DNA of 64,000 bases. Origin: MedAcidi-G1 sp002713545. GTDB lineage: Bacteria > Actinomycetota > Acidimicrobiia > Acidimicrobiales > MedAcidi-G1. The stretch is from NCBI GenBank assembly GCA_964013895.1, contig CAXGYF010000003.1, forward strand, positions 1-64,000, read 5' to 3'. The notes under the pieces are model-generated. The model saw nothing but the letters and a program-made list of their open reading frames with translations, was not told the DNA's origin and made no database searches. This document shows, one piece after another, positions 51,675-60,443 of this stretch (position 1 is the first letter of the stretch; every line of letters starts with the position of its first letter). The translations under genes and the position numbers were made by a program.

Positions 51675-52636
51675 GAGAAATGAATTCAGCAGAAAGAATC
51701 AAACGTTTGTTAGCTGTGCTTCCTTGGATTGAAAGTCAAAATGGTCCTTATCTAGAGGAAGTGGCTGCACGATTTGACTACCCACAGAGAGAATTAATCG
51801 AAGATCTAGAAAACGTTGTTTTCTTTGTTGGTGTCTACCCATTTACACCAGATTGCTTGATTGAAGTGTCGATCACTGAAGAAAGAGTTTGGGTGCGGTA
51901 TGCAGATTGGTTTAGGCAGCCAATGAAATTGAGCAAAAAAGAACTGACTGCATTACGCGCTGCGGGAGAAGCGCTTATTGATTTCGGTGGATCGTTGACA
52001 AATGAAATAGAAGACGAGTTGGGCCCTCTGGAGAGAGCTTTGACCAAATTGTCAGTTTTTGAGGGTGGTTCGGAAAATCTTTTAGAGATAAAGTTAGCAA
52101 CCCCGACAAAGCATCTTCTTGACGTCCAGAATTCCATTAAGTATAAAACCGTCATACAGATTGAGTATTTAGCCGGCTCACGAAACGAAATTTCCTCTCG
52201 CAAAATAGAACCTGAAAAGATTTTAGCTAATGGAGGAAAATGGTACGTCCAGGCTTATTGCAAAAGTTCATCAGCTGTTAAGACTTTTCGTGTTGACAGG
52301 ATAAAAGATATTAAGACTTTAGATGAGATCAGAGAGAGTAATTCGGTTGAGTATTCAACCACTGAAGATTTTTTTAATTTAGATAACTTTCCTACTGCGA
52401 TTATTGAAATCCCGATTGGAGATAAATCTCTTATCGACGGATTTCCAAATATAGAAATTGAAGAGGTCTCAGAAGAAAAAATTAGGTTAATTTGTCCTGT
52501 TGCTTCGGAGGTCTGGTTTAAGTATTTATTGATGGTTCTCGGATCGGGAGCTGAAGTTTTAGAAATGCCGACAGGAATAGAGAACACTTTTCGTTCAAAG
52601 GCGGCTGAAGAAATCTTAGGAATATATAACTCCTAA
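51671..52636 (+). CDS. pafC: WYL-domain transcriptional regulator PafC
   Basis: 321 residues. Helix-turn-helix region at the N-terminus, then a WYL domain (IEPEKILANGGKWYVQAYC and FRVDRIKDI). It forms a partner complex with PafB. The ATG at 51671 overlaps the pafB stop, chosen over a frame extending to 51653. Gene order and overlap match mycobacterial pafBC. Confidence 0.9.
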   Translation: MREMNSAERIKRLLAVLPWIESQNGPYLEEVAARFDYPQRELIEDLENVVFFVGVYPFTPDCLIEVSITEERVWVRYADWFRQPMKLSKKELTALRAAGEALIDFGGSLTNEIEDELGPLERALTKLSVFEGGSENLLEIKLATPTKHLLDVQNSIKYKTVIQIEYLAGSRNEISSRKIEPEKILANGGKWYVQAYCKSSSAVKTFRVDRIKDIKTLDEIRESNSVEYSTTEDFFNLDNFPTAIIEIPIGDKSLIDGFPNIEIEEVSEEKIRLICPVASEVWFKYLLMVLGSGAEVLEMPTGIENTFRSKAAEEILGIYNS

Positions 52637-52663
52637 CGGCCACACGCAGTCAGAAAATGCGAC

Positions 52664-52669
52664 TAAGTT
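52664..52669 (+). promoter_or_regulatory. -10 element TAAGTT of a leaderless lepB start
   Basis: TAAGTT ends 6 bases before the GTG at 52676. Confidence 0.5.
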
Positions 52670-52675
52670 GTCCAC

Positions 52676-53560
52676 GTGGATGGTGAAAATAAAAACGAAG
52701 AATCCAATGATGGTTTTACTGATACCGAGAAATGGGCACAAGAAGTTTTAGAACGTGCAAGAAATCGTTCCGAGGGTTCTTTCGATCCTGAAGATTCCCC
52801 TAATGAAGGTAACTCAGAATCGCAAATTAAAGATGCGGACTCAGACGAAGGAAATCAAATTCAAAGCCAGATGGAAGAATCATTCCGCGGGTCAATTGTC
52901 ACCCTTGAAGACATTGAAGGTGAACAAACAGTTGCCTCCATGCCTGTAGATGTTGACCAAAAAAGTATAAATAGTAATGATGATTTTTTCCCTTCTACCC
53001 TCAAAGGGACTCGTAGGTCTATAGTCGAGTGGGCGGTAGTTTTAGTTGGCGCAATCGGGCTTGCTTTAATAATAAAAGCTTTTCTTTTTCAGGCTTACTA
53101 CATCCCATCGCCATCCATGAACCCCACACTTCTTGAAGGTGATCGAATTTTAGTAAACAAGCTGAGTTACGATCTTCACTCTGTTAACAGGGGTGACTTG
53201 ATCGTCTTCTCTACACCAGAAGAAACTCAAAGTGGGGATGATTTAATAAAGCGTGTAATTGGGCTACCTGGGGAATTTGTAACGGTTGAAGACGGAAGAA
53301 TCGAAATCGATGGTGGCTTGTTGCTGGAGCCATATCTACCTTTAGGGACTGAAATGAATTCATTTGTTAACCCCATTAATTGTGTCAATCGTCCCGAAGA
53401 GCCTTCCGGATGCAGAATTCCTGCAGATCATGTTTTCGTGATGGGCGATAACAGAAGCAATTCGCGAGATAGTCGTTTTTTCGGCCCAGTTCCTACTGAC
53501 GATATTGAAGGAAGGGCATTCATCCGTATATGGCCCTTTGGAGACTTTAAGAGACTCTAG
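52676..53560 (+). CDS. lepB: signal peptidase I with a long acidic N-terminal extension
   Basis: 294 residues. A cytoplasmic acidic extension of about 110 residues precedes one membrane helix (117-137), then the catalytic domain: Ser147 in IPSPSMNPTL and Lys192 in LIKRVIGLPGE, the Ser/Lys dyad of bacterial type I signal peptidases, and GDNRSNSRDSR near the C-terminus. It cuts signal peptides from Sec and Tat exported proteins. GTG start with a leaderless-type -10. Its 3' end overlaps the convergent GDPD2 gene by 14 bases. Confidence 0.9.
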   Translation: MDGENKNEESNDGFTDTEKWAQEVLERARNRSEGSFDPEDSPNEGNSESQIKDADSDEGNQIQSQMEESFRGSIVTLEDIEGEQTVASMPVDVDQKSINSNDDFFPSTLKGTRRSIVEWAVVLVGAIGLALIIKAFLFQAYYIPSPSMNPTLLEGDRILVNKLSYDLHSVNRGDLIVFSTPEETQSGDDLIKRVIGLPGEFVTVEDGRIEIDGGLLLEPYLPLGTEMNSFVNPINCVNRPEEPSGCRIPADHVFVMGDNRSNSRDSRFFGPVPTDDIEGRAFIRIWPFGDFKRL

Positions 53561-54278
53561 GTCCCCGGTTTGTATACTCTTTCCATGATGTGGTCATTTT
53601 TGACACGTGGTCACTGAAAACCCCGTCAATTCCGATACTGAAAAGCCAACTTAGTTGCCTTTCCTGTTGAGCATCCCAGGCGAAACTTCGAATTTGGAAG
53701 CGATGGCAGAGTGAAACAAGGCCCTCGTTCCATTCGGAAAAGTGCATATTGAATGCGTCAGCGCCGATTTCGCATAGATTTGCAATTCTTCTTTCAGGCC
53801 CTTCTTTTAAGCCTTCGAGGGTCGTTGAATTAACGAGTCTTACTGATTCGTCCAAGTCACGCCACAAGGCTATTTTTTCGATATCCGGATGGCAAAGCCA
53901 CAGTTTTTTCATAGGGAACAAGTACTTTTTAGAGACCCTTAGAATTTCTTGAATAGCCTTTTCATCTTTAACATCAATAGAAAAGTCATACTCTCCGTCA
54001 ATTTGGGAATAAAAGGTCTCTAATGATGGAATAGATGACGGCAGATTGAGCAGTTCACACTTATTGATTGCTTTACGCTTGAAAAAATGACCAAAGCGAC
54101 GATCATGGTGAAGAACGACGTTTCCGCATTTGGTTAATTGTGCATCGCTTTCTAGCCCATTAGAGCCATTCGAAAGAGCTTTTTTAAATGCCTCTATTGT
54201 ATTTTCAGGGGCATCGGCCTTGCCTCCGCGATGAGCAAACAGTAGTGGCGGTGTTTCGATTCGGTTTAGATCTTCCAT
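53547..54278 (-). CDS. second glycerophosphodiester phosphodiesterase
   Basis: 243 residues of the same TIM-barrel GDPD family as the gene at 23172-23948 (AHRGG...PENT, LESDAQ, LHHDRRFGHF). All main catalytic residues seem present. No signal peptide. It lies inside the Pup-proteasome to Tat interval, on the opposite strand, between lepB and tatA; the reason is not apparent. A TTAATAC sequence abuts the ATG rather than sitting 6 bases upstream. Confidence 0.88.
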   Translation of the reverse strand: MEDLNRIETPPLLFAHRGGKADAPENTIEAFKKALSNGSNGLESDAQLTKCGNVVLHHDRRFGHFFKRKAINKCELLNLPSSIPSLETFYSQIDGEYDFSIDVKDEKAIQEILRVSKKYLFPMKKLWLCHPDIEKIALWRDLDESVRLVNSTTLEGLKEGPERRIANLCEIGADAFNMHFSEWNEGLVSLCHRFQIRSFAWDAQQERQLSWLFSIGIDGVFSDHVSKMTTSWKEYTNRGPRVS

Positions 54279-54332
54279 GTATTAAGCATGCCCCAAAGAG
54301 GTATCTATGTGATTCATTTGATGCTTATTCTG

Positions 54333-54338
54333 TAGGAT
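54333..54338 (+). promoter_or_regulatory. -10 element TAGGAT of a leaderless tatA start
   Basis: TAGGAT ends 6 bases before the ATG at 54345. Confidence 0.5.
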
Positions 54339-54344
54339 CACAGA

Positions 54345-54620
54345 ATGGGAAATATTGGCAGTGGGGAAGTTTTAGTTATTTTGCTTTTAGGCCTGCTGGT
54401 ACTTGGACCTGAACGTCTTCCAGAGTTCGCTAGAAAAGTTGGAAACTTTATAAGAGAAGCAAGGAGAATGAGTAGAAGTTTTCAGGAGGAACTTCGTAAT
54501 GCTGTGGAGGATCCCGACATCGAAATGAAAGCTAGAGCCCAAGGGGCGCTTTTGTCGCAAGAGCAAAATATTACTAACGATCAAGAGAATCAGAGCGATC
54601 AAGAGAATCAGAGCGATTAA
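54345..54620 (+). CDS. tatA: twin-arginine translocase TatA/TatB-family subunit
   Basis: 91 residues: one N-terminal membrane helix (about 8-20), the LLVLGPERLPEFARKVG hinge and an amphipathic helix, then a polar acidic tail. The GPERLP sequence and the extended tail are more TatB-like than TatA-like. The end carries a perfect tandem repeat (two copies of DQENQS). TatC follows directly. Confidence 0.9.
   Translation: MGNIGSGEVLVILLLGLLVLGPERLPEFARKVGNFIREARRMSRSFQEELRNAVEDPDIEMKARAQGALLSQEQNITNDQENQSDQENQSD
54579..54614 (+). repeat. perfect tandem repeat of 18 bases (2 copies)
   Basis: Two identical 18-base units lie inside the 3' end of the tatA/B gene, each encoding DQENQS. Such short in-frame repeats can expand or contract by slippage, changing the length of the acidic tail without a frameshift. 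Confidence 0.85.
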
Positions 54621-55388
54621 GTGGCTGAAATAGAAAAAGATCGGATGCCTTTACTGGGACATCTTCAAGAGTTGAGAAAGAGGTTATTGGTATCTTTCAT
54701 TTCGATTTGCGCTGGAGGAATAGCTTGCTGGTTCCTCTATGACGCAATTCTCGATTTATTATTGGAGCCATATTGTGAAATACGGGATGGTTCAGAACCA
54801 GAGCGTATTTTTGGAAGTGGCTGTGAATTGTTAGTAACAGACCCTCTCGAGCCTTTCAGTGTGAGATTGACAGTTGCTGGGTACGGAGGAATAATACTTT
54901 CCATTCCTATGCTTCTTTGGCAAGCATGGCGATTCATTGCGCCTGGTTTACTGTCTAAAGAGAAAAAATGGGCGATACCTTTTGTGTTGACAGGCCTCTT
55001 ATTGTTTGCAACAGGCTCACTTCTTGCTTACTGGAGTATTCCTCGAGCTCTAGATTTCCTAGTGGAAATTGGGGGACCTGATCTGGTGAGTGTATTTTCA
55101 CCGGCTAAATACATTGGTTTTGTAATAAAGATGATTGTTGCTTTTGGGATTGGATTCGAGTTTCCATTGCTTTTGATATTTTTACAGTTACTTGGCGTGT
55201 TAACACCATCTGCCTTAAGAAGAAGTCGAAGATATGCAATTGTAGGGATTGTTGCTCTGGTGGCAGTTTTGACTCCCAGTGGAGACCCTTTTACGTTGTT
55301 GATACTTTCTGTTCCCATGTTGATATTTTATGAATTAGCAATACTTGTAGGTTCTTTACGGAATCGTAGATTGCAGACCAAGGCGTGA
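54621..55388 (+). CDS. tatC: twin-arginine translocase subunit TatC
   Basis: 255 residues with six membrane helices and the family signature near the N-terminus (MPLLGHLQELRKRL). It recognises twin-arginine signal peptides with TatB and builds the export channel with TatA. GTG start right after the tatA/B stop; its own stop overlaps the helY GTG (GTGA), implying one translated unit. A molybdopterin oxidoreductase with a twin-arginine helix at 10755 is a potential substrate. Confidence 0.93.
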   Translation: MAEIEKDRMPLLGHLQELRKRLLVSFISICAGGIACWFLYDAILDLLLEPYCEIRDGSEPERIFGSGCELLVTDPLEPFSVRLTVAGYGGIILSIPMLLWQAWRFIAPGLLSKEKKWAIPFVLTGLLLFATGSLLAYWSIPRALDFLVEIGGPDLVSVFSPAKYIGFVIKMIVAFGIGFEFPLLLIFLQLLGVLTPSALRRSRRYAIVGIVALVAVLTPSGDPFTLLILSVPMLIFYELAILVGSLRNRRLQTKA

Positions 55389-57400
55389 ATATAAATTTTC
55401 CTTACAAATTAGATCATTTTCAAAAAGAAGCTATCAAAGCTTTAGATGCCAGTAACTCGGTTCTTGTGACAGCGCCAACTTCGAGCGGAAAAACCTTTGT
55501 GGCAGAGTACGCAATTGAAAAAGCCCTTGAGGAATCCAAACACCTTTACTACACAGCCCCTATAAAAGCTTTATGTAATCAAAAGTTTCGTGATTTTTCA
55601 AATCAGTTTGGAGAAGAAAATGTCGGTCTTCTAACTGGGGATCATTCGATAAGAAGTGATTCAAAAGTTCTTGTAATGACTACAGAAGTTTTGCGAAATA
55701 TGCTCTACAGTTCCCGGGGAACCCCGGAAGACTTGCGATATGTGGTTCTTGACGAAATTCATTTTTTAGAGGATCCATATCGTGGCGCTGTGTGGGAAGA
55801 GATAATTCTGACTTTGCCGAAAAATGTTCTCATTGTTGCTTTGTCAGCAACGGTTTCTAACGCAGATGAGCTTAAAGATTGGATCACCTCAGTGCGAGGA
55901 AACATTGAGAAAATAACTCGAGAGACGCGTCCGGTTCCATTAAAGGGGCATTTTTTTGCTGTGGAAAAAAGTAGGAATCATCAATTAACCAGAATTGAAA
56001 TACTAAAAAATGGAAAACCAAATAGCAGGGGGCAAATATTCAGCAATGCACGGAGGGGAAGAGGAAAACAGAATTTTAGGCGTTGGACAACTCCGAGAAG
56101 GAGTGAGATTGTCGCTGAGTTGAAAAAGTTGGAAATGTTGCCGGCTATATATTTTATTTTTAGTCGAAAAGGCTGCGATGAGGCTAGAGATTCGATGGTT
56201 AGATATGTAGGATCGCTCAACAATAGTGAGGAGGGTAAAAAAGCACGAAAATACGCCGAAGAAAGATTTGCATTACTAACTGAAGAAGAAAAAAGAATTT
56301 TGCGTGTTGACTTGCTTTTGGAAGGCCTAGAAAAAGGATTTGCTTCGCACCACGCGGGACTACTGCCGTTATTCAAACAGACAATTGAGGAATTGTTTTC
56401 CTTAGGTTTGCTTAAATTAGTATTTGCAACAGAAACCTTAGCGGTGGGAGTAAATTTACCGGCTAGGTCTGTGGTGATAGAAAAATTAACTAAGTTCAAT
56501 GGAGAAAGCCATGAGCTGCTCAAACCAAGTCAATTTACGCAATTGACCGGAAGAGCGGGACGGCGAGGAATTGATGTCGAGGGACATAGCTTTACATGCT
56601 GGTCTCCTTTTGTTCCATTTAACGAAGTAGCGGATTTACTTACAAGTAAAGAATTTGCACTTATTTCTGCTTTCACACCGACATACAACATGCTGGCAAA
56701 TCTATTGTCCACCCGTAGTGAGAGTGAAGCTGCAGAGTTATTGGCAAATTCTTTTGCACAATTTCAATGGGTGAGGAATACCAGAAATATGAATTCTGGA
56801 TTGATTCAAGAGGTCCAATTTCGTAGAAATGTATTAGAAGCAACCGGACTAGCTGACGGTTGGAGTTTGACTGAAACTGGGATGCCGCTAACAAAGATAT
56901 TCAACGAATCTGATCTTCTGGTAACACGCGCAATTTCTGACGGGATCTTGGATGGACTTCCACCAGAAGAATTAGCCGCGTTAGTTTCATGCTTTATTTT
57001 TAGAAGTAGAGGAAAAGAAAAGCGTGGAAAGAAAAGTCGAGAATCAGAAAATTTCATAAATGAAAGTATTAAGGAATTGATGCTACTAAATGATGAGATC
57101 GAAAGAATAGAAGTCGGATTCGGAATACAACCAAACACACCTCCAGATCCAGGTTTTGCAAAGGTTGTATTTGACTGGGTTTCTGGCCGAACTTTGAGTG
57201 AAGTTCTAACCAAAGAGTTAACTGGCGGAGAATTTGTAAGAAATATACGTCTATCCGTTGACTTGCTTAAACAAATCTCTAATGTGGCCGCCCCAGAGAC
57301 AGCAAAGTTATCGTTACGAACTGTTGAGCTAATGGAAAGAGGAGTCGTATCGTTGGGTGGGGAATTTGAATCAGAGGTATTACAGGAAAAAGGTCTCTAG
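55385..57400 (+). CDS. helY: Ski2/Mtr4-like superfamily 2 helicase (HelY type)
   Basis: 671 residues. Motif I APTSSGKT (30-37), motif II DEIH (about 123-126), SAT at about 155 and motif VI GRAGRRGID are all seen. The family unwinds RNA or remodels RNA-protein complexes. At 671 residues it is shorter than the roughly 900-residue mycobacterial HelY. Linkage to tatC is conserved in actinobacteria. Confidence 0.9.
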   Translation: MNINFPYKLDHFQKEAIKALDASNSVLVTAPTSSGKTFVAEYAIEKALEESKHLYYTAPIKALCNQKFRDFSNQFGEENVGLLTGDHSIRSDSKVLVMTTEVLRNMLYSSRGTPEDLRYVVLDEIHFLEDPYRGAVWEEIILTLPKNVLIVALSATVSNADELKDWITSVRGNIEKITRETRPVPLKGHFFAVEKSRNHQLTRIEILKNGKPNSRGQIFSNARRGRGKQNFRRWTTPRRSEIVAELKKLEMLPAIYFIFSRKGCDEARDSMVRYVGSLNNSEEGKKARKYAEERFALLTEEEKRILRVDLLLEGLEKGFASHHAGLLPLFKQTIEELFSLGLLKLVFATETLAVGVNLPARSVVIEKLTKFNGESHELLKPSQFTQLTGRAGRRGIDVEGHSFTCWSPFVPFNEVADLLTSKEFALISAFTPTYNMLANLLSTRSESEAAELLANSFAQFQWVRNTRNMNSGLIQEVQFRRNVLEATGLADGWSLTETGMPLTKIFNESDLLVTRAISDGILDGLPPEELAALVSCFIFRSRGKEKRGKKSRESENFINESIKELMLLNDEIERIEVGFGIQPNTPPDPGFAKVVFDWVSGRTLSEVLTKELTGGEFVRNIRLSVDLLKQISNVAAPETAKLSLRTVELMERGVVSLGGEFESEVLQEKGL

Positions 57401-58009
57401 ATGAACATTGAAAAAGGCAGAAGTTGGGGGTCTTTATCGCCGCTACCTCCCGAAGGGGTGATTATTAAAACCAACAAAGAACTTTTGGAGAAAGTCAATG
57501 ATTGTAAAAGGCAGGGAATTGATTTACCTACATTTGGATTATTAGGAGGTGACTTGTGGAGAACTCTTGGCGGACGCCGTGCGGAGGAACGTCTTTACGG
57601 TGGAGAAGCCACTACTTTGGATATAGATCTAGGTTGTGCATTGCTTGACGGTAAAATTTTTTGGTTTTGTGCCCATATGTTCATAGGAAGCAAGCTCAAA
57701 GGTGAAAAAATCTTTATTTCTAATGTCGCCCATTATGGAAAAACGAATCCAGCACCGAAGGCTCACCCCGGCGATGGAAAATTTGACATGCTGGAAGTTA
57801 AATTATCTCCGTTTCAAACCTTCAAGGCGGTAAAGCGTGTTTCTGCGGGAACTCATATCCCACATCCAGGAATTAAATATAAACAAGTCAGCTCTGAACA
57901 GTTTTCATTTGGGAAAAAACTTAGTATTGAAATTGATGGGAAAAATATCGGTAAGTTTTCAACAGTTTCTATTCGTATAGAAAATGAAGCTTTAAGGGTG
58001 GTTATTTAA
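57401..58009 (+). CDS. diacylglycerol-kinase-like C-terminal domain, catalytic N-terminus missing
   Basis: 202 residues. The start (LGGDLWRTLGG, then LDIDLG) aligns with the middle of DgkB/YegS-type lipid kinases, and the rest resembles their C-terminal domain (NVAHYGKTNPAP, DGKFDML, SIEIDGKNIG and a final ENEALRVVI strand). The nucleotide-binding GGDGT motif and the first 100 or so residues are absent, and no upstream frame supplies them, so lipid kinase activity is doubtful. It starts right after helY. A DAGK gene beside tatC and helicase is a known actinobacterial arrangement, which supports the homology, but the call is moderately sure. Confidence 0.5.
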   Translation: MNIEKGRSWGSLSPLPPEGVIIKTNKELLEKVNDCKRQGIDLPTFGLLGGDLWRTLGGRRAEERLYGGEATTLDIDLGCALLDGKIFWFCAHMFIGSKLKGEKIFISNVAHYGKTNPAPKAHPGDGKFDMLEVKLSPFQTFKAVKRVSAGTHIPHPGIKYKQVSSEQFSFGKKLSIEIDGKNIGKFSTVSIRIENEALRVVI

Positions 58010-58032
58010 TCAATGACTCGAGCGTTAGAACA

Positions 58033-58830
58033 ATGACTTCACAATTTGTTAATGAGACCACTTTCAAAAGAGAAAATGAAAATAACTGGATCGGAAACCT
58101 AGACGAAAATTGGAATATTGCCGGTATACCAAATGGTGGTTATCTTTTGGCGGTTGTGTTGCGAGCTATGCAAGAACAAGCCGAGTTGAAAAATCTACTA
58201 TCTGTAAATGCTCACTATCTGCGACCAGGGGCAACTGGTGAAGAAGCAATAGTTGAGTCAATGACTCTTCGGAAAGGAAGTACTGTCTCAACTAGCAGCG
58301 CTTCACTTAAACAACGAGAAAAGCTCTCCTTGCAGGTTTTAGCTGCGTTTGGTGAATTTAAAAAAACAGATGATAGTTTTCCAAAAGTCGAACTGGAGCC
58401 TCCAGACATACCTTCGCCAGAGAATTGCGAAAAGAGGTCAGCAGAAAATCAGGGTGTAGATCTATCGATTCAAAAACGAGTTGATGTTCGTGTGGCTAAA
58501 ATGAGAGGTGATTCTGGCAGATCGGAGTTGTATGGATGGATAAAATTCTGTGATTCAGCTCCTGTGGATTCGCTAGCATTAGCACTTTTTTCTGATGCTT
58601 TCCCACCATCAATCTTTGCAAAACTTGGAAGAGTGGGATGGGTTCCCACGGTTGAATTAACGGTTCATGTGAGGAATCTCCCAAAAGAAGGTTGGATAAT
58701 GGGACACTTTTTTACTGATGATTTGCAAAATGGCAGCATGATCGAGACAGGTCGTCTTTGGGACAGCGATGGTTGCCTTGTAGCACAAAGCAGGCAACTA
58801 GCTTTGTTGAAGCAAACTAGAGAGAGTTAG
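58033..58830 (+). CDS. acyl-CoA thioesterase-like double-hotdog protein
   Basis: 265 residues in two hotdog halves. The first has NWNIAGIPNGGYLLAVVLRAM and HYLRPG, typical of TesB/YbgC-like thioesterases; the second (about 140-260) has SLALALFSDAFPPS and ELTVHVRNLP. Such proteins cleave or bind acyl-CoA. No partner gene is adjacent; a convergent thiP follows. Confidence 0.75.
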   Translation: MTSQFVNETTFKRENENNWIGNLDENWNIAGIPNGGYLLAVVLRAMQEQAELKNLLSVNAHYLRPGATGEEAIVESMTLRKGSTVSTSSASLKQREKLSLQVLAAFGEFKKTDDSFPKVELEPPDIPSPENCEKRSAENQGVDLSIQKRVDVRVAKMRGDSGRSELYGWIKFCDSAPVDSLALALFSDAFPPSIFAKLGRVGWVPTVELTVHVRNLPKEGWIMGHFFTDDLQNGSMIETGRLWDSDGCLVAQSRQLALLKQTRES

Positions 58831-60443
58831 TCCATTTTTTTTATCATTTCTATCAAAAAGATACTGAGCGACGTAATGCAAGCCAAAATAACCGAAAGCG
58901 CCATCGCTTGACCGCGCAGCTCTTGTCCGGGGGTGCTGAGAAGCCTGTATATAACCAAGGGCGCCGTGAGAGTGTCGGGATTTCTCGGCAAGAATGATGT
59001 TGCCCCAAATTCGCCTAAGGATATAGCAAAAGAAAAGCCTCCACCTACTAGAAGTGAGCGAAGAGAGAGCTTGAAATCGATATTAAACCAGCTCTTTATG
59101 GGTCTTACTCCGAGAAGTTGTGAATTCTCATGCAGTAGCGTAGGGATCCGTCGCATTGTTGGAACAACACTTCTAACAACAAAGGGAACACCTAAAAGCG
59201 CATGAAGTGATGGGATCATCCATTGGGAGCTGCGTAAATTTGTTAATGGTCCGGTAAATGAAAGAAAAATTCCAAAACCTATTGTTACAGCTGAGATGCC
59301 CAGAGGAATAGATGTGGAGACATTTAGAAAAGTAGAAAGTTTTTTACTTCCATGAACGATGATTGTGGATGCTACTAAGCCGATAAAGGAAGCAATGAGT
59401 GTCGCTAGAAGGGCAAAACGTAAGGAGTTCCATAGGGAATCAATAGGAGTTATAGGAATAATATTTGTCCGCTTGGTTAATCCAGTAAAAAAAGTAAATA
59501 AATTCGACTTGCCTGTACCTAGCGATCTTTCAATGAGGATTAAAACAGGTAGACCAAATAGACAGAAAAGATAAGTTAAATGAAAAGCCAGAGTTCGCTT
59601 ACGAGTTTTTTTTCTTCTTTTTCCAGAAAGCCCCCCACTTGAAGACTTCTGTTTCTCAGCCTTTGTCAGAGTCCATGACAATAAAATAACGACTAGCAAC
59701 TGAATCGACGCAAAAGCACTCGCGGTGCTTATTTCACCACGCCAAATAGCTTGTCTCCAGATTTCTGTTTCAATTGTCGAATTTTTTGGACCGCCAAGGA
59801 TGAGGATTACCCCAAATGAAGTTACGCAAAATAGAAATATCGTAGTTGCAGCTGAAAATAAAGCTGGTTTCAAACGGGGAAGAGTGATTATGAAAAAAGT
59901 ACGAATTCTTCCGGTTCCGAGTATTCGGGACTGATTTTCCGGGTTGTCGTTTAGTCCCTCCCAATAAGTGGAAATTATACGAATTGCTATTGATGCATTG
60001 AAAAAAGTATGAGCAATCAAAATTGCCCATACTGTGTGGCGCAAGTTCACTGCACCCTCGTCAAGATTGAACTTTGTAAATACTGCGGTGAAGGCACTTC
60101 CAACGACGACAGTAGGTAACACAAAAGGAATTGTGATTAATGATCGAAGAATTTTTTTCCCTTTAAATTCGTACTTAGTGAAAAAGTAAATAGCCGGAAA
60201 TGCAAAAGCGATCGAAAGAAAAGTTGATACGAGGGCTTGCCAGATCGTAAACCAAGTGATTTCCCAAAATCTTGCATTTACGAGAATCTCACGAACTGGC
60301 TTGAAAGAATAGGCTGAAGCCTCTTTTAGGATCTGGAAAATAGGAAGGAAAAATAATAGGGCAAGAAAAGAAACTGGCAACAGGGCAATCGCCCATTGCT
60401 TTGCCCGAATGAAAGAATTCAGCGAAGCACCGTTTCTGTCCAA
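58827..60443 (-). CDS. thiP: thiamine-type ABC transporter permease (fused two-half)
   Basis: 538 residues with about 12 hydrophobic helices and two copies of the binding-protein-dependent transport permease domain, as in ThiP. Each half keeps the EAA-like loop (G-T-rich segments near residues 175-190 and 440-455). A TTG start overlaps thiB by 25 bases; a CTG at 60420-60422 would instead overlap the thiB stop as CTGA. The pair is controlled by a TPP riboswitch. No ThiQ ATPase gene is next to it. Confidence 0.85.
   Translation of the reverse strand: MDRNGASLNSFIRAKQWAIALLPVSFLALLFFLPIFQILKEASAYSFKPVREILVNARFWEITWFTIWQALVSTFLSIAFAFPAIYFFTKYEFKGKKILRSLITIPFVLPTVVVGSAFTAVFTKFNLDEGAVNLRHTVWAILIAHTFFNASIAIRIISTYWEGLNDNPENQSRILGTGRIRTFFIITLPRLKPALFSAATTIFLFCVTSFGVILILGGPKNSTIETEIWRQAIWRGEISTASAFASIQLLVVILLSWTLTKAEKQKSSSGGLSGKRRKKTRKRTLAFHLTYLFCLFGLPVLILIERSLGTGKSNLFTFFTGLTKRTNIIPITPIDSLWNSLRFALLATLIASFIGLVASTIIVHGSKKLSTFLNVSTSIPLGISAVTIGFGIFLSFTGPLTNLRSSQWMIPSLHALLGVPFVVRSVVPTMRRIPTLLHENSQLLGVRPIKSWFNIDFKLSLRSLLVGGGFSFAISLGEFGATSFLPRNPDTLTAPLVIYRLLSTPGQELRGQAMALSVILACITSLSIFLIEMIKKMD

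Noticed and set aside
55981..56523. 180-residue minus-strand frame within helY
   Set aside because: It is antisense to helicase motifs including GRAGRRGID and has no features of its own.
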